Source: an uncultured Hyphomicrobiales bacterium
GTDB lineage: Bacteria; Pseudomonadota; Alphaproteobacteria; Rhizobiales; Rhizobiaceae
NCBI GenBank assembly: GCA_943914405.1
Contig: CALUBX010000015.1
Coordinates: 1 to 29,480 of the forward strand
Direction: 5' to 3'
Length of the DNA: 29,480 nucleotides
The position numbers were made by a program, and so were the translations under genes. A model generated the notes under the pieces. The model was not told where the DNA came from. It made no database searches and saw only the letters and a list, made by a program, of their open reading frames with translations. The stretch's first letter is position 1. Each line of letters begins with the position of its first letter. Shown piece by piece: positions 8,837 to 18,770 of this stretch.

Positions 8837-9847
8837 TCAAGCCGCCTCGACCAGGTTAACCGGGCGACCGGCCGCGAAGCCTTCGATGTTGGCGATGGTC
8901 GTCTCCATGATGCGCGCCAGCGCAGCGTCCGTGTTGTAGGCGTTGTGGGGCGTGACCAGAACATTCGGAAATCGTAGCAGGACATGGTTGGCGACCAGCG
9001 CCTTGAGATCAGATGCGTCGATCGCCTCGCCCTGGCGAAAGATCTCGGCTTCCTCCCGGATCAGCGGCTCCTGTGGCAGGACGTCGAGACCGGCCGCGCG
9101 CAGCTTGCCGCTTGCCAGCGCCCGCACCAGCGCCTCGGTATCGACGACATTGCCGCGCGCCGTGTTGATAAGGATAGCGCCATCCTTCATGGCTGCGAAT
9201 TGCGGCTCGCCGATCAGTCCTACGGTCGTCGGCGATGACGGTACATGCAGCGTCACGATATCCGCGAGCGCCAGGACCTCGTCGAGCGCACCATAGGTGA
9301 ACCCCAGCCGTGTCGCAGCAGCGGCGTCCTGAACCTGATCGAAGGCGACGACACGCATGCCGAAGCCGCGCGCGATCTTGATCGCGCGGCGGCCGATGCG
9401 CCCTGTCCCGATAACCGCGATGACCTTGTCGCGCAATTCGAGGCCCCGCACGCCGGCCATCGAAAAGCCGCCGCGGCGCGTGAGCGCGACGCTCTCGACG
9501 ATGTTGCGCGCAAGCGCCAGCAGCAGCGCGAAGGCGTGCTCGGCGACTGTTGCATCCCCGTAGTCCGGCACATTGGCAATTGCGACGCCGCGCTCGCGGC
9601 ATGCGGCCAAGTCAATATGGTCATATCCTGCCGAACGGGTTGCGATGAGTTGCAACTGAGGCAATCGATCGATGATCCCGGCGTCCAGGCGGGAAGCCAC
9701 GAAGGGGCTGACTACCTCTGCGTCCTTGAAATCGTCCACCGTGGCAATGTTCAACGGAACTGTCGTGCAACGAACATTGTGATGGCGCATCAATCTTGTG
9801 CAAGCTGTCTTTTCCCAATCTTCGGCTTCGAACAGAACAACCCTCAT
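8837..9847 (-). CDS. D-2-hydroxyacid dehydrogenase (D-lactate dehydrogenase type)
   Basis: The protein has 336 residues. The NAD-binding motif GTGRIG is at residues 147-152. The catalytic triad of the family is present: Arg231 in NTARG, Glu260 in LPQEPL and His301 in TPHNAYNT. The N-terminal SAGYDHID block and overall length fit LdhA-type enzymes, which reduce pyruvate or similar 2-oxoacids with NADH. The exact substrate cannot be read from the sequence. AGGAG six bases before the ATG supports the start. The gene lies 57 bases after the glucan phosphorylase gene and one base before the DUF6629 gene, on the same strand. A role in recycling NADH during glucan breakdown at low oxygen is inference. 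Confidence 0.85.
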   Translation of the reverse strand: MRVVLFEAEDWEKTACTRLMRHHNVRCTTVPLNIATVDDFKDAEVVSPFVASRLDAGIIDRLPQLQLIATRSAGYDHIDLAACRERGVAIANVPDYGDATVAEHAFALLLALARNIVESVALTRRGGFSMAGVRGLELRDKVIAVIGTGRIGRRAIKIARGFGMRVVAFDQVQDAAAATRLGFTYGALDEVLALADIVTLHVPSSPTTVGLIGEPQFAAMKDGAILINTARGNVVDTEALVRALASGKLRAAGLDVLPQEPLIREEAEIFRQGEAIDASDLKALVANHVLLRFPNVLVTPHNAYNTDAALARIMETTIANIEGFAAGRPVNLVEAA

Positions 9848-9904
9848 TCACGCTCCTCTCATGCCATGAGCGCTGTGTTGTGGGCGCCATCCTCATTCAC
9901 CACT

Positions 9905-11599
9905 CTAACGCAGGTAAGCTTCGGTCGCATAGCGCCGCATCATTCGGTGACTGTTGAAGGACGGAGCAACCTTGCTGATCGATTGTTTCATCATCCAAAT
10001 CCAGCGCCCTCGGTCGCCATGATAGAGCGGAAGCACCACATCTCGCAGCTTGTCGTAAAGCGCGCCCGCATCGCTCGCCTCGGCGCCGTTGGTGGGGATC
10101 GACCAGCCCGTCACGCCATCGACGCATCCCTCCACCCACCAGCCGTCGAGGACGCTCAGGTTGAGCGCGCCGTTGAGGGCGGCTTTCATGCCACTGGTGC
10201 CGGATGCCTCCAGCGGCGGCAGCGGCGTGTTCAGCCAGACGTCGCAGCCCGCTACCAGAGCCGCGGCGATGTCCAGGTTGTAACCGGGCAGGAACACCGC
10301 CGGGACCGAGCGGTCGAGCGCCTCGATATGTGCCCCAAGTGCCCGGATTGCCTCTTGCCCGCCGCCGTCGCTCGGATGCGCGAGGCCGGCCAGGACGATC
10401 TGGAAGGGTTGGCCTTTCGCGATCTCGCCCAGGCGGTCCATGTCTGAGAAGATGAGTTCGGGACGTTTGTAGGCGGTCATGCGCCGCGCATATCCGATCA
10501 GCGGCAGGTCTGGACGCAATTGCTTCCCGGTCGCCGTGGCGATTCGCGCCAGCAGGTCGCTCTTGGCCTCCTCGTGCGCCGACCATAGTGCGCCGTCTTC
10601 GATTTGATCGGCGAAGGCGAGCACCTCCGGCTCATGCGCCCAGTTCGAAAACTGCTGCTCGAAGAGCCTGGCGATGGCGCCATGCGCCCATCGATGAACA
10701 TGGACGCCGTTGGTGATCGAGGCGATCGTGTAGCCCGGGAAGAGCTTGCGGGTCGTTTCCGCGTGCCGGCGCGCGACGCCGTTGACATAGCCGCTGAGGT
10801 TCAGCGCCAGCCGCGTCATGTTAAGTTGATCGGCACCGGCAAGGCTCGTCAGGACATCGCGTTCGATGTAGTCGCCGAGCACGCGTTGGACGAGGTCATA
10901 GTCGAACCTGTCGAGGCCGGCTTCGACTGGCGTGTGGGTCGTGAACACGCACAGCTCCCGGACGGCGGAGACATCATAGCCATGCATTGGAACGGGCGTA
11001 TGGGCGCCGTCCAGCTGCTGCGTCGCCCGCAGTAGCGGCAGGGTCAAGAGGGCCGCATGACCTTCGTTCAGATGATATTTCTCGATACCGAAGCCTAGCG
11101 CGCGGAGCACACTCTGGCCGCCGATCCCCAACACGATTTCCTGCTTCAACCGGTATTGCAGATCACCGCCATAGAGCGCATCAGTGATCCGGCGATCCTC
11201 GATGGCGTTTTGCTCGAGATCGGTGTCGAGCAGCAGAACGGGAATAACGTGACCCAGCGGGCATTCCAGCGGATAAAGCCAGGGGCGGACCCACACAGCA
11301 CGTCCCTCGATCGACACTGCCACCATCTGCGGCAAGGCCGTCGCGAAGTCCTGCGGCGACCACGGGTCAGGATGGCTGATCTGCGCATGCCGGTTGTCGA
11401 TCTCCTGCCGTACATAACCCTGTCGGCTTAGCAGCGTGACGAACACCATCGGCAGATCGAGGTCAGCTGCCGAACGCGCCGAGTCCCCTGCGAGAACGCC
11501 GAGGCCTCCGCTATAGGTGTGCATCTCGGTGCGCAACGCAATTTCCATCGAGAAATAGGCAAAGCGCGCCCGTTGTATCGATCGGTCGAGAAGATCCAA
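9905..11599 (-). CDS. glgP: Alpha-glucan (glycogen) phosphorylase, short form
   Basis: The protein has 564 residues. It begins with FAYFSMEIALRTEMHTYSGG, typical of the short alpha-glucan phosphorylases. FTTHTPVEAG and NGVHV are further family blocks. The pyridoxal-phosphate site EASGTSGMKAALNG has its Lys near residue 472. The enzyme releases glucose-1-phosphate from the ends of alpha-1,4-glucans. The start is TTG at 11599 with AGAGG seven bases upstream; no ATG or GTG upstream in frame was found. The gene follows the DUF2934 gene by 112 bases and precedes the hydroxyacid dehydrogenase, so a reserve-breakdown operon is likely. Confidence 0.88.
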   Translation of the reverse strand: MDLLDRSIQRARFAYFSMEIALRTEMHTYSGGLGVLAGDSARSAADLDLPMVFVTLLSRQGYVRQEIDNRHAQISHPDPWSPQDFATALPQMVAVSIEGRAVWVRPWLYPLECPLGHVIPVLLLDTDLEQNAIEDRRITDALYGGDLQYRLKQEIVLGIGGQSVLRALGFGIEKYHLNEGHAALLTLPLLRATQQLDGAHTPVPMHGYDVSAVRELCVFTTHTPVEAGLDRFDYDLVQRVLGDYIERDVLTSLAGADQLNMTRLALNLSGYVNGVARRHAETTRKLFPGYTIASITNGVHVHRWAHGAIARLFEQQFSNWAHEPEVLAFADQIEDGALWSAHEEAKSDLLARIATATGKQLRPDLPLIGYARRMTAYKRPELIFSDMDRLGEIAKGQPFQIVLAGLAHPSDGGGQEAIRALGAHIEALDRSVPAVFLPGYNLDIAAALVAGCDVWLNTPLPPLEASGTSGMKAALNGALNLSVLDGWWVEGCVDGVTGWSIPTNGAEASDAGALYDKLRDVVLPLYHGDRGRWIWMMKQSISKVAPSFNSHRMMRRYATEAYLR

Positions 11600-11711
11600 T
11601 GTTCTACCTCTGGTCCAACGGTTGTCGGTGGGAGGGCAACGATGCGGTGGCCCTCAAAGTGCTGGACATCCATCGAGCACTCGGCCGACGATTGTCCGCG
11701 TTCTTCCGTGG

Positions 11712-11927
11712 TCAGGCAGCACGTTCTTTTTTTGACTTGCTCGCCACGGGCGCTGTGCCGGTGTCGTCAGACTGCGCGGGCTGTGAAGTGACCTCGGTTT
11801 CCGCTTGGAACCAATGGTCGAGGTCATGCCCGTCGGGGCATCCCTCATGCAGCCAAATCTCGTAGGCGCGCAATTCTACGGTCGCACGAAGGGAATTTTG
11901 ATCCGGGGTGGCGTGCGTATCAGACAT
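11712..11927 (-). CDS. DUF2934 family small protein
   Basis: The protein has 71 residues. The central segment RAYEIWLHEGCPDGHDLDHW followed by FQAE is the DUF2934 pattern; the C-terminus is polar and Lys-rich. DUF2934 proteins are small and cytoplasmic, have no established function, and occur often near glycogen and carbon-storage genes. The ATG at 11927 is preferred, with CAGGAG ten bases upstream, over an in-frame start at 11975. Its place directly before glgP suggests a shared transcript. Confidence 0.75.
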   Translation of the reverse strand: MSDTHATPDQNSLRATVELRAYEIWLHEGCPDGHDLDHWFQAETEVTSQPAQSDDTGTAPVASKSKKERAA

Positions 11928-11976
11928 GGCTCTCGTACTCCTGAATTGGTCGGTGATCTCGTGATGCGTTAGCATG

Positions 11977-11990
11977 TTGATCCCGGTAAC
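11977..11990. promoter_or_regulatory. Half-conserved FNR-like site upstream of the DUF2934-glgP genes
   Basis: TTGATCCCGGTAAC shares its first nine bases with the box at 3016-3029 but has only a weak second half-site. It is centred about 57 bases upstream of the DUF2934 start at 11927. The position suits an activator, but binding is uncertain. Confidence 0.3.
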
Positions 11991-12039
11991 GAAGCCAATC
12001 GTTGATGGAGGTTAAAGATCATCGCAGCAAATGGATCCT

Positions 12040-12426
12040 TTAGTGCCGGGCGTAGACCTCACGCTTCCCAGAGTCAAAAAGCACGACGTCGAACCGCTCC
12101 GATAGCCCTGTCGTCCCCACGCCGGGAAATCCCACGGGCATGTCGGCGACGGCCAGACCTGTCGCTGCCGGTCGATCCGCCGGCAGTGGCAAAATCTCCT
12201 TCGCAGGTACATGCCCTTCAATCACATAGTCGCCCACCGTCGTAGAGTGACATGATCGCAGGTCACCGGATGTCGCGACCTCTGACCTGAGAGGGGTAAG
12301 GTCATCCAAGAGTGTCTCCTCCACTGCGAACCCCGCTTGGTAAAGATGTCGAACCCAACCAGAGCAGCAGCCGTGCTCTACGTGTAAATCATGCCTCCTT
12401 CGATAAATAGCAGCTGGAGGAATCAT
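12040..12426 (-). CDS. DUF411 family metal-binding protein
   Basis: The protein has 128 residues. It matches DUF411: GCCSGWVRHL-AGF near residues 18-32, LRSCHSTTVGDYVIEGHVPA in the middle, and GLAVADMPVGFPG before a final VLFDSGKREVYARH. DUF411 proteins accompany copper and other metal-resistance genes. Family members usually have CGCC near the N-terminus; here the first Cys is replaced by His (HGCC). There is no signal peptide, so a cytoplasmic location is likely. Its ATG overlaps the stop of cueR (ATGA), which fixes the start and places it as third gene of a copA-cueR operon. Confidence 0.75.
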   Translation of the reverse strand: MIPPAAIYRRRHDLHVEHGCCSGWVRHLYQAGFAVEETLLDDLTPLRSEVATSGDLRSCHSTTVGDYVIEGHVPAKEILPLPADRPAATGLAVADMPVGFPGVGTTGLSERFDVVLFDSGKREVYARH

Positions 12427-12859
12427 CACGGTGACGCGTCGACGGCGCCGCGCGTGCGTCGCGGCTTGGGGACATCGCCCTGTTCCAGATCCGCGAGGAT
12501 AGGGCAGTCGGGCCGATTGTCTCCCGAGCAACAGGACGCCAGATGCTCAAGCGTCGCCGCCATTGCTTCCATCTCCTGGATCCTTCGGCGCAGGTCGGCG
12601 ATGCGTGCCAGCGCGATCCGCTTCACATCGGCGCTTTGCCGACTGCGATCCCGCCACAGCTGCAACAGCTCCTCGATCTCGGCCATCGAAAAGCCGAGGT
12701 CGCGCGAGCGCCGCACGAAACGCAGCATATGCACGTCGGTCGTCGAGTAGTCCCGATAACCGGCCGTCGTCCTTTCTGCCTTGGGGATCAGGCCGCTCTG
12801 CTCATAGTAACGGATCATCTTGGCACTGACGCCCGAAGCGCGTGCTGCTTCGCCAATAT

Positions 12860-12863
<4 letters not shown>
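12426..12863 (-). CDS. cueR: CueR-type MerR-family copper-responsive activator
   Basis: The protein has 145 residues. The N-terminus MNIGEAARASGVSAKMIRYYE is the MerR helix-turn-helix, followed by the wing (GYRDYS) and the dimerisation helix. The metal loop has Cys112 and Cys120 in CCSGDNRPDCPIL, the two positions that bind Cu(I) in CueR. Such proteins bind promoters with over-long spacers and activate them when copper rises. The ATG overlaps the copA stop (ATGA). Two promoters of the right type lie between copA and copZ, so this regulator probably controls its own operon and copZ. Confidence 0.9.
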
Positions 12864-15412
<2,549 letters not shown>

Positions 15413-15450
15413 GGTGATATCCTTCCGCAACTGCTGCTTCTCTGGGGCGG

Positions 15451-15482
15451 AAGGTGGGGCTTCCAGTCGTGGCAAGGTCAAG
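15451..15482 (-). promoter_or_regulatory. CueR-type promoter of copA
   Basis: Read on the minus strand, TTGACC (-35, 15476-15481) is followed by the imperfect dyad TTGCCA-CGA-CTGGAA (15461-15475). A -10-like region lies 19 bases from the -35, near 15451-15456. The layout is that of the long-spacer promoters activated by CueR, as at E. coli copA. Confidence 0.7.
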
Positions 15483-15509
15483 GGGTAGAAGAAAAAAAGA
15501 AAACGCCTC

Positions 15510-15541
15510 TTGACCTTCCAACGCTGGAAACCTCCATCTGA
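15510..15541 (+). promoter_or_regulatory. CueR-type promoter of copZ
   Basis: TTGACC (-35, 15510-15515) is followed directly by the perfect dyad TTCCA-ACGC-TGGAA (15516-15529). A weak -10 region sits around 15535-15541, giving a 19-20 base spacer. It faces away from the copA promoter and shares most of its bases with it. Confidence 0.75.
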
Positions 15542-15570
15542 ATATGCATGAGAGACGAAAGGAGATCCTC

Positions 15571-15768
15571 ATGCGATTCCACATTAAGAACATGAGTTGC
15601 GGCGGTTGCGCCCGCAGCGTCACCAAGGCGATCCAGAGCGTGGACCCTCAGGCAAAGGTCACAGTCGATCAAGACACCCGAAACGTCGACGTCGCATCTG
15701 ACCGGCCGAAAGCTGAATTTGAGGCGGCTCTGCAGCACGTCGGTTATCCGGCTTCGATGAGCGCTTGA
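15571..15768 (+). CDS. copZ: Copper chaperone (heavy-metal-associated domain)
   Basis: The protein has 65 residues and is a single HMA domain. The metal motif MSCGGC has Cys10 and Cys13; the rest, ending HVGYPASMSA, follows the usual beta-alpha-beta-beta-alpha-beta pattern. It would carry Cu(I) in the cytoplasm and hand it to CopA. AAAGGAGA at 15558-15565 supports the ATG at 15571. The gene is divergent from copA and has its own CueR-type promoter. Confidence 0.9.
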   Translation: MRFHIKNMSCGGCARSVTKAIQSVDPQAKVTVDQDTRNVDVASDRPKAEFEAALQHVGYPASMSA

Positions 15769-15793
15769 ACATTATTTTCTGGCCCCACGATGG

Positions 15794-15825
15794 TGACCGC
15801 TTGGCCGGGCCTGTTCAGGCGGTCA
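15794..15825 (+). terminator. Hairpin after copZ
   Basis: TGACCGC at 15794-15800 pairs with GCGGTCA at 15819-15825, and inner TG/CA pairs extend the stem. It starts 26 bases after the copZ stop. No T-run follows. Confidence 0.4.
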
Positions 15826-15933
15826 CATCATCTCGCCAATTTGAGGCGGCTCGATGGAATTCGAATCCAACCGTGCTTATCGAATTTTCGCGTAAAGGAC
15901 GATAGACGACACCTGTCAATGCATCTTGTCTTC

Positions 15934-15947
15934 TTGATTTGAGTCAA
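15934..15947. promoter_or_regulatory. FNR/FixK-type box upstream of the second small protein-oxidase unit
   Basis: TTGATTTGAGTCAA fits TTGAT-N4-(A/G)TCAA exactly, the FixK/FnrL/NnrR type of site. It lies about 240 bases before the next gene at 16181, which implies a long leader if it acts on that gene. The site is seen directly; regulation is inference. Confidence 0.55.
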
Positions 15948-16180
15948 TGTGCGAAGCAACTGATGAGCCCATGGTCGGGGTGCGAGAATAGGATCGCACC
16001 AAAAACGGTGGACGGCTCAATGGCGAACACGCACGGCAATGCTCAATGTAAGAATCCCTTGGCCGAGTTTGGGTGCCGTCCCCTCGTCGCCGCGTTCGGT
16101 AACTATTCGCAAGCGCGTAGTGCCATGTTCAATTCTATCCGCTAACGTTGTAGCAGGTTCAGAGGAACGGAGCCGAGCGT

Positions 16181-16552
16181 ATGGCCGCCAACCACCGCAG
16201 CTTCGCATGGACGAATGCAGTGCTGACCTTCCTGGTCTCGCTCGCGCTTTTCCTTGTGCCCGCTGCAGGTGTGCAGGCGATGCAGTGCCATGAACATCAC
16301 GGTCATTCCGGTTCGGAGCAGTCCTCCGTGCTAGTAAAGGACGTCCATGCTTCGTCCCCGGCTAGTTTCCGCACCCCCGACCACAAGAGTTGCTGTGTGG
16401 TCCAGTGCGGCTTCTGCATAGTTTTGGCCAGCATGGGCAGGACCGAGACTCCCGTCGCCATAGGCTCCTTCGTCCTTTTCACATGGGGTGACCAGACCGG
16501 CAGAGGTCTGGCGCTGCCGCCGACGCTCGGTCCCCCTCGTCTTCCGGTCTGA
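16181..16552 (+). CDS. Small exported Cys/His/Met-rich protein (DUF2946-like), copy 2
   Basis: The protein has 123 residues. The N-terminal signal peptide covers about residues 1-29, ending PAAGVQA. The mature part begins MQCHEHHGH and has the cluster CC-x3-C-x2-C (CCVVQCGFC) and a proline-rich end LGPPRLPV. Order of motifs, size and position match copy 1 at 3082, though most other residues differ, so they are old paralogues. CGGAG eight bases upstream supports the ATG. It lies 109 bases before the multicopper oxidase and is probably co-transcribed. Copper handling in the periplasm is inferred from composition and context. Confidence 0.7.
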   Translation: MAANHRSFAWTNAVLTFLVSLALFLVPAAGVQAMQCHEHHGHSGSEQSSVLVKDVHASSPASFRTPDHKSCCVVQCGFCIVLASMGRTETPVAIGSFVLFTWGDQTGRGLALPPTLGPPRLPV

Positions 16553-16661
16553 GAATTCCGGAGGCCACCTCGTCGCGGCATCCGGTCGATTCCACGGGCT
16601 TCCTTCCGAACGCCCAGACCAATGGTCGGCATTGCCGACCTGGAAGCAAGGATCAGATACA

Positions 16662-18125
16662 ATGAAACGCCGTGATTTTCTCAACGGCCTGATGGTCGGC
16701 GCAGCAGCGCTCGTCACATCGGCAGCCCTCCGTCCCATGCGCAGCCTGGCGCAGGACGCTACCGCCAAAACATCTGCTGCACAGCGCATCCTGTCAGTCG
16801 GCTACCGGACCATCGACGTCAAGGGCAGATCGGCCCGCGTCTTCGGCCTCGTCCAGCCTGATGGCAGGCCGGGGCTGGTGCTTGACGCCGGAACCGAATT
16901 CGACGTTGCGCTGTCCAGTGCCATCGATGAACCGACATTGATCCACTGGCACGGATTGACGCCGCCTTGGGCGGCCGACGGCGTGCCCGACAATCCTGCC
17001 GCACTCCTCAAGCCGTCCGAAACCCGGCGCTACACATTCCCGGTCGGCGCAGGAGGCACGCACTGGATGCACGCCCATACGCTGCAGGAGCAGAACCTGC
17101 TCGCCGCCCCGCTGATCGTGCGAACCGCGGACGACCTGAAGCGGGACGAGCAGGAGGTCGTCGTCCTGCTGCACGACTTCTCTTTCCTGTCGGCGGAAGA
17201 ACTTTTGGCAAAGCTCAAGGGAAACACCGCGCCCGGTGCCATGCCGATGGACCACGGCGCGATGCAGGGCATGACCGGCATGCAGCACATGATGTCCGGC
17301 AACGCGATGCCGGGAATGGCGGCCATGGACCTCAACGATATCGACTACGATGCCTATCTCGCCAACGACCGCACGCTCGACGATCCCGAGATCGTCAGGG
17401 TCGAAAAGGGCGGCCGCCTGCGCCTGCGCATCATCAATGGTGCCACGGCGACCGCCTTTACCATCGACACCGGCCGCCTTTCCGGAGAGCTGGTCGCCGT
17501 CGACGGGCAGGGTGTCGAACCGGTTGGCGGGACCTCCTTCCCGGTCGCCATGGGCCAACGTCTCGACATCCGTGTGAGCCTGCCCAAGGAGGGCGGCGCC
17601 TTTCCCGTGCTCGCCCTTCGAGAAGGGGCTGTCGAACGCGCGGGCATCATCCTGGCCACTGCGGGGGCGGACGTCCGCAGGGTTCAGGTCGCCGGCGATA
17701 TGAAGGGGCCGGTCCTCGGTCTCGACCTGGAGCAGCGCCTTCGCGCCTTTGCCCCCACTGCCTCCCGCGCGGCGGACCGCCGCTTCGAGCTTTCGCTGAC
17801 GGGCGACATGGCCGCCTATAATTGGGCGATTGGCGGAGCGGACGGCCTCGTCGTCAAGCGCGGCGAGCGGATCGAGGTGGTGATCGAGAATGCCTCGATG
17901 ATGGCGCATCCGATGCACCTGCACGGGCACCATTTCCAGGTGATCGGCATCAACGGGACCCCTGTCGCGGGCGCGGTCAGGGACACCGTCCTGTTGCCGC
18001 CGATGGCAAGCGTCGTCCTTGCCTTCGACGCGGACAATCCCGGTCGCTGGCCGCTTCACTGCCATCACCTCTATCACATGGCGACGGGCATGATGGCCTA
18101 CGTCACCTATGACGGGATTGGTTGA
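16662..18125 (+). CDS. Multicopper oxidase (CopA/CueO-like), Tat-exported, copy 2
   Basis: The protein has 487 residues. A Tat signal peptide (MKRRDFL, cleavage near SLAQ at 28-31) directs it to the periplasm. Copper ligands are visible: HWHG (95-98), HWMHAH (134-139), HPMHLHGHH (416-424) and HCHHLYHMATGM (466-477), with Cys467, His472 and Met477 as the type 1 site. A Met/His-rich insert around residues 188-220 resembles the copper-binding insert of Cu(I) oxidases. It probably oxidises Cu(I) to Cu(II) with O2. AAGGA nine bases before the ATG supports the start. A CopA C-terminal remnant follows it at once, suggesting that an ATPase gene once lay downstream. Confidence 0.92.
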   Translation: MKRRDFLNGLMVGAAALVTSAALRPMRSLAQDATAKTSAAQRILSVGYRTIDVKGRSARVFGLVQPDGRPGLVLDAGTEFDVALSSAIDEPTLIHWHGLTPPWAADGVPDNPAALLKPSETRRYTFPVGAGGTHWMHAHTLQEQNLLAAPLIVRTADDLKRDEQEVVVLLHDFSFLSAEELLAKLKGNTAPGAMPMDHGAMQGMTGMQHMMSGNAMPGMAAMDLNDIDYDAYLANDRTLDDPEIVRVEKGGRLRLRIINGATATAFTIDTGRLSGELVAVDGQGVEPVGGTSFPVAMGQRLDIRVSLPKEGGAFPVLALREGAVERAGIILATAGADVRRVQVAGDMKGPVLGLDLEQRLRAFAPTASRAADRRFELSLTGDMAAYNWAIGGADGLVVKRGERIEVVIENASMMAHPMHLHGHHFQVIGINGTPVAGAVRDTVLLPPMASVVLAFDADNPGRWPLHCHHLYHMATGMMAYVTYDGIG

Positions 18126-18150
18126 TGCTGTCCGCTGGATCGCGACATTT

Positions 18151-18238
18151 TCGCCGATCATCGCCGCCGCCATGGCGCTGTCCTCGGTTTAGCGTCATCG
18201 GCAACTCGCTGCGGCTTCGGCGCGCGTCGTTCGACTAG
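18151..18238 (+). pseudogene. CopA-type ATPase remnant, last ~30 residues
   Basis: Translation gives SPIIAAAMALSSV, then after one extra base SVIGNSLRLRR to a TAG at 18236. This matches the end of the intact CopA (SPVLAAGAMALSSVFVLGN, then ALRLRR), including the Cu(I)-specific M-x2-SS. Both the missing N-terminal part and the one-base insertion near 18190 show that it is dead. Confidence 0.75.
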
Positions 18239-18280
18239 GTGGCCCGGAGGCGTGGCCGCCGAACACGACATTCCAATTGC

Positions 18281-18310
18281 CCTCCTGCGTCGAATTCAGG
18301 ACGCAGGAGG
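18281..18310. repeat. Perfect 11-bp inverted repeat
   Basis: CCTCCTGCGTC (18281-18291) and GACGCAGGAGG (18300-18310) flank an 8-base loop containing GAATTC. It lies 31 bases before the EF-hand gene. It lacks a T-run and could be a processing hairpin, a weak terminator of the oxidase transcript, or an operator. Confidence 0.5.
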
Positions 18311-18341
18311 GTGAAGAAACCAGGCTAAAGGAGAAACGGAC

Positions 18342-18731
18342 ATGACAACGATAAGATTGCCGAATTCAGCCTTGCTGGCTGCACTGATCATGCTCGGTGG
18401 AACAGGTTTTGCCCTCGCACAAACAAGCGGAACCGATCCGCATCATCCCGCAGATGCGTCGCAGGCCGCCGAGCCCTCCGCTGAAGGCATGACGGGTTCC
18501 GGCATGATGCAGGGCGGGATGATGGAGCGGGGCATGATGGGCGGCACGCCGATGATGGGAATGCGCGGACATATGATGAAGATCATGTTCGCGATCGCCG
18601 ACACCGACGGGGACGATGCGCTCTCCTTCGAGGAGGTGACGACCGTCCACAAGCGCATCTTCGACGCAGTGGACGCGAACAAGGACGGCAAGGTCACACC
18701 CGACGAGATGCAAGCGTTTATGCGACAATAG
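18342..18731 (+). CDS. Exported Met-rich EF-hand protein
   Basis: The protein has 129 residues. A signal peptide covers about residues 1-26, ending FALAQ. A Met/Gly-rich stretch follows (50-79, repeated GMM and GGM units). Two EF-hand loops complete it, DTDGDDALSFEE (87-98) and DANKDGKVTPDE (111-122). EF-hands bind calcium; Met-rich stretches often bind Cu(I). AAAGGAG upstream supports the ATG at 18342. The function is unknown; a periplasmic copper or calcium sensor is possible. Confidence 0.8.
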   Translation: MTTIRLPNSALLAALIMLGGTGFALAQTSGTDPHHPADASQAAEPSAEGMTGSGMMQGGMMERGMMGGTPMMGMRGHMMKIMFAIADTDGDDALSFEEVTTVHKRIFDAVDANKDGKVTPDEMQAFMRQ

Positions 18732-18770
18732 GCTCCGGACGATGACAAGGGTCGACAACAACTCTCTTCG

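Larger units (their letters stand above)
15769..16180. other. Intergenic region between copZ and the second small exported protein
   Basis: These 412 bases hold the copZ hairpin and an FNR/FixK-type box at 15934-15947. I see no supported gene. A 68-codon open frame from 15939 would start inside the box and has no ribosome binding site. Confidence 0.55.

Noticed and set aside
15413..15481. Upstream in-frame start of copA at 15481
   Set aside because: It lies within the CueR promoter -35 element, while the ATG at 15412 has a good ribosome binding site.
15939..16145. 68-codon frame before the second small exported protein
   Set aside because: It begins with TTG inside the FNR-type box, has no ribosome binding site and no motif.
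16794..18173. 459-codon frame on the minus strand across multicopper oxidase copy 2
   Set aside because: The + strand carries a full oxidase with Tat signal and copper ligands. The minus frame is a GC-driven shadow; the same occurs opposite copy 1 (3425-4735).
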